Below are positions 9,495-18,039 of a stretch of 64,000 nt of DNA, in pieces. The notes under the pieces are model-generated. The model ran no database searches. It was not told the origin of the DNA and saw only the letters and a list, made by a program, of their open reading frames with translations. Origin of the DNA: Paenibacillus ottowii (lineage in GTDB: Bacteria > Bacillota > Bacilli > Paenibacillales > Paenibacillaceae); assembly GCF_006874425.1 (NCBI RefSeq), contig NZ_VIJZ01000006.1, positions 124,001 through 188,000 of the forward strand, given 5' to 3'. Position 1 is the stretch's first letter, and the number at the start of each line of letters is the position of its first letter. The translations under genes were made by a program, and so were the position numbers.

Positions 9495-10688
9495 CTAAAT
9501 GTATTTCAGAGAGCCTGCTCCGTGCAGATACAGTACACTGCATTTGGAGCACACCGGCGTCAATCCTTCATGGTTAATCGTTTGCCGGGTTTTCTCGTAC
9601 GCATCCGAATTCCATATCTCTTTCAGACTGTGCTCGCGCAAACTTCCAATCGTGAATTCACTGAAAAATTTGCAGGGCATGACCTTTCCGTCTGGTAAAA
9701 TATCTGTTCTGGAGGTGAGCGCCAAGCAATGATTGGAACAACGGCTGACCATTTCCTCGCCATGTATAAATTTATCAATTTCCTCATAATCCAAGCCGGG
9801 CTGATAACGCACGCGAATGTTCCATACCCGCTCATTAATCCGCTGTAATTCCTGCATCAGAGGGTCAATGTTCGCCGGGTTGATCTTATATTTGAAAGCA
9901 TGCCAGCTACTAATATTATTTTCTTCAAGTTGTCGGAGCCAAGAGAAGTTGCGTGTAAAATATTCATCCATTTTTAAGGAGGTTTCTTTGGAAATGTACC
10001 AGGGGAACGTCAGCAGCACCAGATCCAGCCTCTTGTCCTCCAGCATTTGCAGAAATTCGTACATCCGTCCGATCATGTTATCGTTAATGACCGCATGGAC
10101 AGTTACCCGTCCCTTGTACAATCCCTGATCGCGAAGTTCAATCAGCTTATCCATCTGCCGCATTGTTTTTTGAAAGGTGCCTTTACCGCGTATTAAATCG
10201 TGTTCTCTTTCAAAACCTTCAATCGCTATTAATAACTCCAGATTTTCGGACAAGTCCAAAATCCGGTCCAAATATTTATCAATGAGTAATCCATTTGTAC
10301 AAAAGGTCATTTCACGCCGATCTTCCGCCAGCACGTCCAAAATTTCATCAAAGCGCCGGTGAAACATCGGTTCGCCACCCCACATGTACAGCCGGGACTT
10401 CACTTCCTTTGTTTCGCTCAAAATCTGCCGGAGCATGTCCGGAGCAAGATCCATATTCTGTTCTTCTTTATCCATCTGGTGATGATAGCCTTCCTCGTTC
10501 CATTCAAAGCAGTGCGTACATCTTAAGTTGCAACGGTTAGTCAGCTTAATACCGATCGTTTGGGGCATGTCCGTTTTAAAAGCCGGATCCTGTGTTGCGT
10601 TACGATAAGACACGGAAGCGTTTTTCAAGTTACGCTTGATGAGCTTGAAAGCCTTCTCATCAATCAGCACATTGCTTTTGGGCTGCAT
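9495..10688 (-). CDS. Radical SAM/SPASM-domain enzyme
   Basis: 397 residues, ATG preceded by GAGGTG. The CX3CX2C motif that binds the radical 4Fe-4S cluster is at Cys53, Cys57 and Cys60 (TNRCNLRCTHC), followed by the GGEP SAM motif. A C-terminal SPASM/twitch region contains a cysteine cluster (SRCSNHC near residue 330, MPCKFF, and VCSKCSVLY near 385) for auxiliary clusters. Such enzymes oxidise, cross-link or epimerise peptides and small molecules; BtrN, a twitch-type dehydrogenase, acts in butirosin synthesis. No short precursor peptide gene with a leader is evident next to it, while carrier proteins lie on both sides, so a carrier-bound or sugar substrate is more likely than a ribosomal peptide. 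Confidence 0.85.
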   Translation of the reverse strand: MQPKSNVLIDEKAFKLIKRNLKNASVSYRNATQDPAFKTDMPQTIGIKLTNRCNLRCTHCFEWNEEGYHHQMDKEEQNMDLAPDMLRQILSETKEVKSRLYMWGGEPMFHRRFDEILDVLAEDRREMTFCTNGLLIDKYLDRILDLSENLELLIAIEGFEREHDLIRGKGTFQKTMRQMDKLIELRDQGLYKGRVTVHAVINDNMIGRMYEFLQMLEDKRLDLVLLTFPWYISKETSLKMDEYFTRNFSWLRQLEENNISSWHAFKYKINPANIDPLMQELQRINERVWNIRVRYQPGLDYEEIDKFIHGEEMVSRCSNHCLALTSRTDILPDGKVMPCKFFSEFTIGSLREHSLKEIWNSDAYEKTRQTINHEGLTPVCSKCSVLYLHGAGSLKYI

Positions 10689-10734
10689 GCTAACACCTCG
10701 TTTAATGGATTTTCAGGCAAAGTCTACCTTGCGT

Positions 10735-11013
10735 TCAGACTGTCTCCATACCTTCCGGGTGCGGCACTTGCTCCGCATCGCTAATTCCTTGAATGTAACT
10801 GCAAAACGCATCTACTGAACAGAGATGTTCCAACTCAAAGGAATCAAAATCAATCTCTACATCAAATGCATCCTCCACTTGCAGCATGAAATGAACCAAT
10901 TGCAACGAATCCAGTCCTGCATCATGAATAATGTCCGAACGTCCATTCAGCTTGGCGACCAATTCAGGATCTTCCTTGACCGCGCTGATCATTTCAATCA
11001 CTTGGCTTTGCAT
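10735..11013 (-). CDS. Acyl/aminoacyl carrier protein, first gene of the operon
   Basis: 92 residues; ATG at 11013 preceded by AAGGAGGAG. The attachment serine is residue 36 in HDAGLDSLQLVHF, with an acidic helix II typical of carrier proteins. It differs clearly in sequence from the second carrier protein at 7789-8034, so the operon has two distinct carriers. As the first gene after a 369-base divergent region, with the radical SAM gene 46 bases downstream, it may present the radical SAM substrate. A phosphopantetheinyl transferase from elsewhere is required. Confidence 0.85.
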   Translation of the reverse strand: MQSQVIEMISAVKEDPELVAKLNGRSDIIHDAGLDSLQLVHFMLQVEDAFDVEIDFDSFELEHLCSVDAFCSYIQGISDAEQVPHPEGMETV

Positions 11014-11382
11014 AGCAAACTCCTCCTTGTGAATGAGATCCTATTCTTCCGTCCAACGATGCCCTCTGAAAAGCTCCTAGGAAAATTCCTTGATTGGAAC
11101 TATATTCAATTATACCCCTTCCTTGAAGAGACAAGTCAATAGGTTGTTTTGTAAGAAAAAATCGTAATTTGTAAATTAATGTGTGTTAATTTCTGCAAAT
11201 TTCTCTACATTTTTTATTCCTATTCTATTGAAGCTGAACTTGAAAGTTAAATCTTATTTCTCCCCTCTTGTATGAAGAGCGTAACTATTTTACAATACAC
11301 TCGAAAATATTTTTCTTCATTCCATTGAATTTAATGATACTTTTTTTCAGTCAAGTATTATATAGCTAAAGGAGCACAGCTC
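11014..11382. other. Divergent intergenic region between biosynthetic operon and rpiR-type regulator
   Basis: 369 bases without a credible gene, clearly richer in A+T than its flanks. It must hold the promoter of the minus-strand operon (candidate at 11109-11139) and that of the plus-strand regulator. The regulator has AAAGGAG 7 bases before its ATG. No convincing terminator or riboswitch structure is visible. Confidence 0.6.
11109..11139 (-). promoter_or_regulatory. Candidate sigma-A promoter of the biosynthetic operon
   Basis: On the minus strand, TTGACT (11139-11134) is followed after 19 bases by a perfect TATAAT (11114-11109), about 95 bases before the first carrier-protein start. The spacing is two bases longer than ideal, so this is a candidate only. 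Confidence 0.42.
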
Positions 11383-12249
11383 ATGTCCCCTATTCTCCAC
11401 ACCTTATCCCAAAGACTGGAGCAGTTGCCCGTACAAGAGCGTAAACTGGCGGAATCTATCCTGAAAGCCCCGGAGGATGTGCTGCATCTGGGTATTCGGG
11501 AGTTGTCAGAGCGTTGTGGTGTAAGTGCCGCAACTGCTACACGGTTTTGCAAGTCACTCCATTTTAAAGGGTATCCTGATTTTAAAATGAAGCTGGCTGC
11601 CGAGTTGTCTCATTCCAACCATACAGGTGAAGAATCCTATCAGGACATTGTGGCTGGAAATTCACTTTCACGTATCGTGCAGGCCATTCAGGCAAACCAT
11701 ACAGCTTCCATTGCGGACACAACCCGGCTGCTGGATTTCGACAAACTGGAACAGGCCATTGCATGGCTGTCAGCTACAAACCGTATAGATCTCTATGGGA
11801 TGGCGACATCCTCGATTGTGGCGCAGGATTTTTACCAGAAGCTAATCCGTATTGGCAAGAACAGTACTGCCTTCGCGGATTCTCACATGCAGATTACCTC
11901 TGCCTCCTCGCTTGGAGCGGAGGATGTGGCCTTTGCCGTCTCTTATTCAGGGGAAACCCAGGAGACAATCGCTGCTCTACATTGTGCAAAAGAACAGGGT
12001 GCCAAAACATTATCCCTGACCTCCTTCGGAAACAATACGCTGGCAAGCCTTGCGGATATTGCGCTATTTTCCTCCTCATTGGAGGAAGGAATGCGCCGTG
12101 GAGACATGGCCTCCCGCATTGCCCAGCTTCATATGATCGATATCCTGTTTACAGGTATGGTGAGCGCAAATTTTGACAAATATATTCCGAGACTAGAAGG
12201 TTCATATCAACAAGTGAGTAAGCTCAAAAAACAACCAGGGGGGCACTAA
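11383..12249 (+). CDS. RpiR/MurR-family transcriptional regulator
   Basis: 288 residues. The N-terminal 75 residues form the RpiR helix-turn-helix (LSERCGVSAATATRFCKSLHFKGYPDFK), and residues of about 110-250 form a SIS domain that binds phosphosugars, with YSGETQETI as the typical loop. It is 2 bases upstream of nagB and followed by nagA, so it most likely senses an amino sugar phosphate such as GlcNAc-6-phosphate or glucosamine-6-phosphate and controls this operon. Divergent from the carrier-protein operon; control of that operon is possible but unsupported. Confidence 0.88.
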   Translation: MSPILHTLSQRLEQLPVQERKLAESILKAPEDVLHLGIRELSERCGVSAATATRFCKSLHFKGYPDFKMKLAAELSHSNHTGEESYQDIVAGNSLSRIVQAIQANHTASIADTTRLLDFDKLEQAIAWLSATNRIDLYGMATSSIVAQDFYQKLIRIGKNSTAFADSHMQITSASSLGAEDVAFAVSYSGETQETIAALHCAKEQGAKTLSLTSFGNNTLASLADIALFSSSLEEGMRRGDMASRIAQLHMIDILFTGMVSANFDKYIPRLEGSYQQVSKLKKQPGGH

Positions 12250-12251
12250 AG

Positions 12252-12980
12252 ATGAACGTACGCATTTTGAACAGCCGTGAAGACCTGAACGCTACTGCTG
12301 CCACTGTGATCGCCAGCTTGCTACTGTCCAAACCACAAGCGATGCTAGGCTTGGCCACCGGGAGTACGCCCATTGGCATTTACCGACATCTTGCAGATAT
12401 GTACCGCAGGGGACAGGTGAGCTTTGCACGCGCCTATTCTGTGAATCTTGATGAATACGTGGGTCTCTCCCCAGAACATCCACAGAGCTATCGGAGTTTT
12501 ATGAATGAGCATTTATTTCAGCATATCGACATCCCCATCTCTCATACACGTGTCCCTGACGGGAATGCCCTAGATCTCACAGCAGAATGTGTAGCGCACG
12601 AGCAGGCCATTCTGGATCATGGACCTGTGGATCTCCAATTGCTTGGCATTGGTCATAACGGCCATATCGGCTTTAACGAACCCGGTCACAGCTTGACTGG
12701 AGCTACACATGTTGTAGATTTGAAAGAAAGAACTCGCTCAGCCAATGCCCGATTTTTTGGCGATATAGATGCAGTGCCCAGACAAGCCGTGACGATGGGA
12801 GTTGGCACCATTCTTAAAGCCAAACAAATTATACTGGTGGCCTTTGGCGCAGAGAAGGCCGACATTTTGAAGCAGGCTTTAACTGGACCTGTCACAACGG
12901 AGTGTCCGGCTTCCCTGCTGCAATGTCACCCCAACGTGCTTATTTTATTGGATCAGGAAGCAGGAGGATGGCTTAAATGA
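12252..12980 (+). CDS. nagB: Glucosamine-6-phosphate deaminase
   Basis: 242 residues, the usual length for Gram-positive NagB. Visible motifs: LGLATGSTPIGIY (phosphate loop), NLDEYVGL with the catalytic Asp, and GIGHNGHIGFNEPG with the catalytic His and Glu. Converts glucosamine-6-phosphate to fructose-6-phosphate and ammonia in the cytosol, the last step of amino sugar catabolism. Starts 2 bases after the regulator stop and overlaps nagA by 4 bases, so the three are one operon. Confidence 0.96.
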   Translation: MNVRILNSREDLNATAATVIASLLLSKPQAMLGLATGSTPIGIYRHLADMYRRGQVSFARAYSVNLDEYVGLSPEHPQSYRSFMNEHLFQHIDIPISHTRVPDGNALDLTAECVAHEQAILDHGPVDLQLLGIGHNGHIGFNEPGHSLTGATHVVDLKERTRSANARFFGDIDAVPRQAVTMGVGTILKAKQIILVAFGAEKADILKQALTGPVTTECPASLLQCHPNVLILLDQEAGGWLK

Positions 12981-14197
12981 ATTCAGATGAGTTGAATGGT
13001 AACTTACCGCAGCTGTTGTATGGTCAAGTCGTCATTGGGAATGATCTTATTCCCAACGGAGTTGTCATCATTGAGGGGCAATCCATTGTATACGCTGGTT
13101 CAGAGGAGAATGTACCCGTGAATTGGACCTCAGTGGTCTTAGGCCATCCGGAAGAAGGTGCCACACAAGCGGCGAATATTGTTCGCCACGAGGGAGGGTA
13201 CCTGTTGCCAGGCTTTATTGATATTCATGTTCACGGCGGTAACGGCGAGGACTTTATGGACTCTGATTCGAGGGTGCTGGATACCATCACCTCCTTTCAC
13301 AGTTCGCAAGGAACGACGGCTATGCTGGCTACCACGATGACTGCGCCGAAGGAACAAATTGACCAGGTATTAAGAGAAGTTCACGCCTATATGGCACTTC
13401 CCATGCCGCATGCGCAATTGGAGGGTGTGCATCTGGAAGGACCATTCATCAGCCCAAACTGGGCAGGAGCACAAAACCCGGAACATATCGTGCCTCCAAG
13501 CCTCGCTTGGGTAGCAGAATGGGAACAGCGCTATCCGGGCCTTGTTCGCCAGGTCACACTTGCGCCTGAACAAAAAGGTGCCCTTGAACTCATCCCATGG
13601 CTGCGTAGTCACGGCATTACCGCGGCTCTCGGTCATACGGATGCTACGTATGAAGAGGTAGAACAGGCAGCGGCGGCAGGCTTAAACCATGCCGTGCATA
13701 CCTTTAACGCCATGACTCCGCTGCATCACCGCAAACCGGGAGCCGTAGGAGCCGTACTCACTGATTCGCGTATTGAAGCTGAAATCATCGCAGACGGCAT
13801 CCATGTGCATCCTGCCGCCATTTCCCTGCTTGCCAAATTAAAGCAGGATCATAATCTTATCCTCATCACTGATGCCATGTCGGCCACCGGGCTGGAAGAT
13901 GGGCATTATACACTCGGCGATCTGCCAGTGATCGTACAGGACGGTGTCGCACGACTGGAAGATGGCGTTACTTTGGCAGGAAGCACACTAACGATGATTG
14001 AAGGCTTCCGCTATCTGGTTCAACAGGTAGGCTTAAGTATTCCCGAGGCATCACAAGTGGCCAGCCTGAATCCGGCTCGATCCCTGAACATAGCTGATCG
14101 AACAGGTTCACTTGAAGCAGGTAAACAAGCAGACGTCTTGTTGCTGGATGCTGACTTAAATTTGCAAGGTGTGTGGATAAAAGGAATACGCAAATAA
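12977..14197 (+). CDS. nagA: N-acetylglucosamine-6-phosphate deacetylase
   Basis: 406 residues; ATGA overlap with nagB and GGAGG just upstream. Amidohydrolase fold with metal site LPGFIDIHVHGGNGEDF near residue 80, EGPFISP, ALGHTDATYEE, NHAVHTFNAMTPLHHR and LITDAMSATG with the catalytic Asp. Removes acetate from GlcNAc-6-phosphate, feeding NagB. A hairpin terminator follows 33 bases later, closing the operon. Confidence 0.96.
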   Translation: MNSDELNGNLPQLLYGQVVIGNDLIPNGVVIIEGQSIVYAGSEENVPVNWTSVVLGHPEEGATQAANIVRHEGGYLLPGFIDIHVHGGNGEDFMDSDSRVLDTITSFHSSQGTTAMLATTMTAPKEQIDQVLREVHAYMALPMPHAQLEGVHLEGPFISPNWAGAQNPEHIVPPSLAWVAEWEQRYPGLVRQVTLAPEQKGALELIPWLRSHGITAALGHTDATYEEVEQAAAAGLNHAVHTFNAMTPLHHRKPGAVGAVLTDSRIEAEIIADGIHVHPAAISLLAKLKQDHNLILITDAMSATGLEDGHYTLGDLPVIVQDGVARLEDGVTLAGSTLTMIEGFRYLVQQVGLSIPEASQVASLNPARSLNIADRTGSLEAGKQADVLLLDADLNLQGVWIKGIRK

Positions 14198-14230
14198 CGC
14201 AGTCATGGTGATATCATTCCCCAAAACCAA

Positions 14231-14278
14231 AGAGCTATCCTTCAGCATATTCGCTGAGATGGATAGCTCTTTCTTTGG
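14231..14278 (+). terminator. Rho-independent terminator after nagA
   Basis: Perfect 10-base stem AGAGCTATCC (14231-14240) with GGATAGCTCT (14261-14270), whose 20-base loop can itself pair (TCAGC/GCTGA), followed by TTCTTT. It lies between converging genes and could serve the lipoprotein gene as well. Confidence 0.75.
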
Positions 14279-14297
14279 CATTGCATAAAGTTTGAAA

Positions 14298-15341
14298 TTA
14301 ACGATGATTCATCGGTGCAGACGTATGATTTTGTGGACGTGTTGGTGTATTTAGCGTTGGATGATTCGTACCCGCCGCATGGGTAGGGAATACGCGTTCA
14401 AGGACATCCACCAATTGGTTGCTCAATCCTCTAACTGGGTGACCATTTTGCACATTGCGTGATAAGTCGGTGGTGTGCTTGATAAATTCAGGGTTTGCTG
14501 AAACATATACCTGTTCAATCGACGGTGCAAATTGCTTAACCTTGTTAGCAATTCTACTTTTTACATCTTCGGTCAATGCGCTAGGCTCATATGCAGTTCT
14601 TGCACCTTCCACTGTGGTGCCATCTGTACGGGTGCCATCCGTACGAGCACCATCTGTGCGGGTGCCATCGGCCAAACCGCGAATCATACCGTACGAGCCT
14701 GTACCCATTGTACCGTACAAACCGTCATCACGACGCGCAGGTGTTCCCGTTCCGGTAAGTCCATTGTCTGTCATTCCAGGCGTTGTAGTACCCGTTGTAC
14801 GGTCTCCTCTAGTGCCAGTGACGCCATTCACACTCGGTACATTCCCGTTACGCCCAATATTAGTACTTGGAGTACCGTTATGGCCCGGTGTACCGACACC
14901 TGTGCCATTGCCTTGGTCTTTAAGGGAGACGGCTACATATGCATGACGTTCACCGACCAGTACTGTCGCAGACTTTACATCCGGCATCTCGGATATACGT
15001 TTGGACAAGTTGCGATCGACTTGCAGATTACGGACAGGATGTCCAGTTCTGTTGGCATTTTCATTCAATGGCACTCCATTTATGCCATTGGATTTCACCC
15101 CATAACGATTCACACCATCCATGCGGTTTACACCATCCAAACGGTTCATACCATCTAAACGGTTTACCCCGTCTAAACCATAACGATTCACACCGTCCAA
15201 ATGGTGCGTGCTTTGCGTGTTATAGCGAGTAGCGTTCGTGCGGACGTTATGATTGGCAGTCCCACATCCTGTCAATGTAGCCATGCTGGCAAGTAAAGCA
15301 GCAGAAATCGTCAAACTGATGACCTTCTTAGTTCCTGGCAT
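14298..15341 (-). CDS. YhcN/YlaJ-family sporulation lipoprotein with internal peptide repeats
   Basis: 347 residues from the ATG at 15341 (GGAGG 8 bases upstream). A signal peptide ends in the lipobox LTGC, so the mature protein is anchored to a membrane by its cysteine. Residues 30-75 contain about six copies of a (L/M)DGVNR(Y/M) unit and residues 195-225 four copies of (R)TDG(A/T)RT. Between and after these is the YhcN/YlaJ domain (MPDVKSATVLVGERHAYVAV), known from forespore lipoproteins of Bacillus. Expected location is the inner spore membrane. The repeats make this version much longer than usual. Expression probably sporulation-specific, by family. Confidence 0.8.
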   Translation of the reverse strand: MPGTKKVISLTISAALLASMATLTGCGTANHNVRTNATRYNTQSTHHLDGVNRYGLDGVNRLDGMNRLDGVNRMDGVNRYGVKSNGINGVPLNENANRTGHPVRNLQVDRNLSKRISEMPDVKSATVLVGERHAYVAVSLKDQGNGTGVGTPGHNGTPSTNIGRNGNVPSVNGVTGTRGDRTTGTTTPGMTDNGLTGTGTPARRDDGLYGTMGTGSYGMIRGLADGTRTDGARTDGTRTDGTTVEGARTAYEPSALTEDVKSRIANKVKQFAPSIEQVYVSANPEFIKHTTDLSRNVQNGHPVRGLSNQLVDVLERVFPTHAAGTNHPTLNTPTRPQNHTSAPMNHR

Positions 15342-15535
15342 GAACTCATCCTCCATACATATATAATGTGTGACGAGGTTAGCATGCGCCATCAATCTTA
15401 GGGATATCCTGACTAAAAAATGACTGAAAAAATAAAATTTTAATGTAAATATGAAATTCAATTGATGATTTACCACAAGATGGCATGTATAATAAGTTCG
15501 AAATACTTTATTTTACAATAAGGAGGATTTACAGT

Positions 15536-17116
15536 TTGAAGAAGCTCACTGTTTTGATGCTCATTTTTTTGTTGTCCGTCACTCTTGTTCCCGTCGGTGC
15601 TTTTGCAGGCTCCACTACGCCAGAAGCCCCGAAAGATCCCGCTGGAAGCTGGTTTGAAGGTCCGCCCCCTACTCATGTTGATCCTGCCAAGCCCGCCTTA
15701 TTGTTTGTACATGGCTTGAACAGTAGCGCTGAAGTGTGGACCAAGAATAATAACGATATGCTTCAGCGCGCACGTGATGCCGGATACCAGACGGCCACCA
15801 TTAATCTGTACGACGCGAATGGCACATCCCAGGATATGTGGGAAAATGGCAAGCTTTTAGCCGACAAAATCAAAGTCATTAGTAATCATTTTGGAAAAAA
15901 ACTCATCATCATCGCCCACAGCAAAGGTGGAGTGGATACTCAAACCGCTCTCGTATACAACGGAGCAGCCCCTTACGTACAACGTGTCATTACCCTCAGC
16001 AGTCCTCATCATGGCTCCCAACTCGCAGATCTCGCCTACAGCAGCTGGGCCGGATGGCTGGCAGATATCGTCGGCTCACAGAATCCCGGCACCTCTACAT
16101 TACAAACATCTTATATGAAATATTTCCGAAACAAGACCGATGCACTCAGCAATGCAACTACAATTCCGTTCTTCACATTTGCTGGTGATAACTGGTCTGG
16201 CGGTACCGCCTCTTACATAATGGGTGGACTTTACCTCTCCACCTTTGGCAAAAATGATGGAGTGGTCATAGTCGACAATGCTAAACTTCCCGGCGGACGT
16301 GTAGTTAAAGTCGGTTCCTGGGATCATGCCAAGGTTCGTACCGGCTCTTACGTCTTCTCCCTGATCCTACCTTACCTCCAAGCGAACACTCCAGCATTAA
16401 ATCAGGAAACTGAAGCCTTTTCAGCAGCATCTTCCCTGACTGCTTCTGCTGTACAAGCCACTTATAGTGAGATCGATAATTCATATTTTATCCGAGGCGG
16501 CGATTATGATGGAAAAGCCTCCGAAACGCTCACGGTTGAAAATGGTGTCCAATCCATCGATCTGGACTGGATCAGCGATAAGCGTGTAAGTAAACTCGAA
16601 TTGACCAAACCTGACGGAACTACCGAATTGCTTAATGTGAAAGCAGGTCGTGATGAAGAAATCTTTGCTGGTGCTTGGCATCATAGTGCAGTAATTACCA
16701 ATCCCCAACCAGGTATTTATAAGCTGAACGCCGTAATTGCTGATCGTGGTGCGTATCTTCTGATTGCACGCTATCATGCCGTTCAAGTACCTGAACTCAA
16801 ATACAATTTAAATGCAGTGGGTCCGAAACTAAATATGAAATCTCAGGATTCCTCGGCTAGCGTCACACAAGTTACTTACCAAGTTCAATACTATGGTGAT
16901 CCGCAACAAGGAGTCACTACAGCGTCTAAGGGCCTGACATTGCAACAGAAAACCGTTAACCCTACTGGGCAAATTGAGCTTTCCAAAGCGGACAAGCCTG
17001 GCATTTATTCTGTAACTTATGAAATTAACGGTACTACAGCAGCAGGATATCCTTACCGCCGTACAGCCGTTCAATCCATTTATATTGATGCAGACGGCAA
17101 CAAGTATGTCGACTAA
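15536..17116 (+). CDS. Secreted alpha/beta hydrolase, lipase-like
   Basis: 526 residues from a TTG at 15536, chosen because AGGAGG lies 9 bases upstream and the product then begins with a clean signal peptide ending VGAFA. The catalytic domain shows the oxyanion loop LFVHGLNSSAEVW near residue 55 and the nucleophile elbow IAHSKGG near residue 127; SSPHHGS follows, as in class 2/PGAP1-like lipases. The final 230 residues are beta-rich and probably form accessory domains. Expected outside the cell. Substrate, a lipid or other ester, is not determined. Followed by a terminator. Confidence 0.82.
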   Translation: MKKLTVLMLIFLLSVTLVPVGAFAGSTTPEAPKDPAGSWFEGPPPTHVDPAKPALLFVHGLNSSAEVWTKNNNDMLQRARDAGYQTATINLYDANGTSQDMWENGKLLADKIKVISNHFGKKLIIIAHSKGGVDTQTALVYNGAAPYVQRVITLSSPHHGSQLADLAYSSWAGWLADIVGSQNPGTSTLQTSYMKYFRNKTDALSNATTIPFFTFAGDNWSGGTASYIMGGLYLSTFGKNDGVVIVDNAKLPGGRVVKVGSWDHAKVRTGSYVFSLILPYLQANTPALNQETEAFSAASSLTASAVQATYSEIDNSYFIRGGDYDGKASETLTVENGVQSIDLDWISDKRVSKLELTKPDGTTELLNVKAGRDEEIFAGAWHHSAVITNPQPGIYKLNAVIADRGAYLLIARYHAVQVPELKYNLNAVGPKLNMKSQDSSASVTQVTYQVQYYGDPQQGVTTASKGLTLQQKTVNPTGQIELSKADKPGIYSVTYEINGTTAAGYPYRRTAVQSIYIDADGNKYVD

Positions 17117-17136
17117 ATAAACCTACAACCTCAACA

Positions 17137-17181
17137 GCCTGCATACCCCCATCATATTACGGGCGTTTGCAGGCCTATTTA
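17137..17181 (+). terminator. Terminator after the lipase-like gene
   Basis: GCCTGCA (17137-17143) pairs with TGCAGGC (17168-17174); an inner CCC/GGG pairing extends the structure; CCTATTTACT follows. T-tract is weak. Confidence 0.55.
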
Positions 17182-17327
17182 CTATTCCCATCATTATTAA
17201 TAGAGTCAACTTTTCGCAAGCCCTGCTATCACTCATACACATCATTCATACACTTATGCCCTCCGTTACATCAGTTAAAATTACTGAATAAGGATAGACA
17301 AGGCTATTTCCAAAGTCCACTTTTTCT

Positions 17328-17555
17328 CTAGATCTCTGTCTTTAGCTCTTGCCGTAGCTCCTCAATAAAATCAACTACGATACTTTGAACAGCATCTTCA
17401 CGGGACATACGTATATACCGGCTCGTCTTCTGAATGTCTTCCTCGAACAAATAAAGTATCCTGCTCATGGCCTCCTGATCCCCACTTTGTGCTAATTTGA
17501 GCCATTGGACGAACTCAGCATCCGAAATAACTCTTTGAGCATTTTCTTTTTCCAT
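17328..17555 (-). CDS. rsoA: RsoA-like partner of a split sigma factor
   Basis: 75 residues, ATG preceded by AGGCGGTG. The acidic helical sequence (FVQWLKLAQSGDQEAMSRILYLFEEDIQKTSRYI) resembles the opening of sigma region 2, where a conserved helix binds core RNA polymerase. It overlaps the 3' end of the upstream sigma gene by 64 bases, so the two are translated together. In Bacillus subtilis SigO carries region 4 and RsoA supplies a region-2-like part, and yvrJ is one of their targets. The presence of all three genes here supports the call; on sequence alone this protein would be only a small sigma-like protein. Confidence 0.68.
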   Translation of the reverse strand: MEKENAQRVISDAEFVQWLKLAQSGDQEAMSRILYLFEEDIQKTSRYIRMSREDAVQSIVVDFIEELRQELKTEI

Positions 17556-17854
17556 TTATTCACCGCCTGTTGGGATAGCTTTAACTCTTTTGCAATCTGT
17601 GCTTCGGTTTTGTCTAGTATGTAAAGGTCAAAGATGATCATTTTTCCGATCTCAGAAGATAGAGAGTTGATAAGCTGTAGTGTGTACATATTAGAGTTTG
17701 CAGATTCTGTAAAAGATGGAGCGCTGATAGCTTCGTTTTTTTCCATTACAAATTCATGGTTGGTTTGTACCCGAGCACGATACTGGATTCTCCAGGCAAT
17801 GCGATACAACTTCTTACGGTATTGTTCTACCAATGTTAGCTGAGATTTTTCCAA
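17492..17854 (-). CDS. sigO: SigO-like sigma factor fragment (region 4)
   Basis: 120 residues from a TTG at 17854 with AAGGGTG 6 bases upstream; a GTG at 17863 is possible but sits directly on that site. The C-terminal 45 residues hold a sigma region 4 helix-turn-helix (DKTEAQIAKELKLSQQAVNKWKKKM). No region 2 is present, so it cannot melt DNA alone; the overlapping RsoA-like protein would supply this. Divergent from yvrJ with a 185-base gap that should contain its target promoter. Phage-type late regulators look similar and are the main alternative. Confidence 0.68.
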   Translation of the reverse strand: MEKSQLTLVEQYRKKLYRIAWRIQYRARVQTNHEFVMEKNEAISAPSFTESANSNMYTLQLINSLSSEIGKMIIFDLYILDKTEAQIAKELKLSQQAVNKWKKKMLKELFRMLSSSNGSN

Positions 17855-18039
17855 TATAATCACCCTTTCTCTTTGGATTTGACTTTTCTAAATCCTCATA
17901 CTATAGGGTAATTTGTAATCCAATTTAACAACCAAAATAGAACACTTGTTCTTATTTATTATACTATTTTTACAATCAGTTGTATATGGTCCTTTTAATT
18001 TACCTTCCTTTATATATGGCTAAAAAGGAGGGAAATAGA

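Noticed and set aside
1..11013. Non-ribosomal peptide or polyketide synthase cluster
   Set aside because: Only free-standing carrier proteins occur; no adenylation, condensation or ketosynthase domain is present.
14455..15158. Long plus-strand open frames of 163 and 208 codons
   Set aside because: They are shadows of the repeat-rich lipoprotein gene on the minus strand; low-complexity repeats keep antisense frames open.
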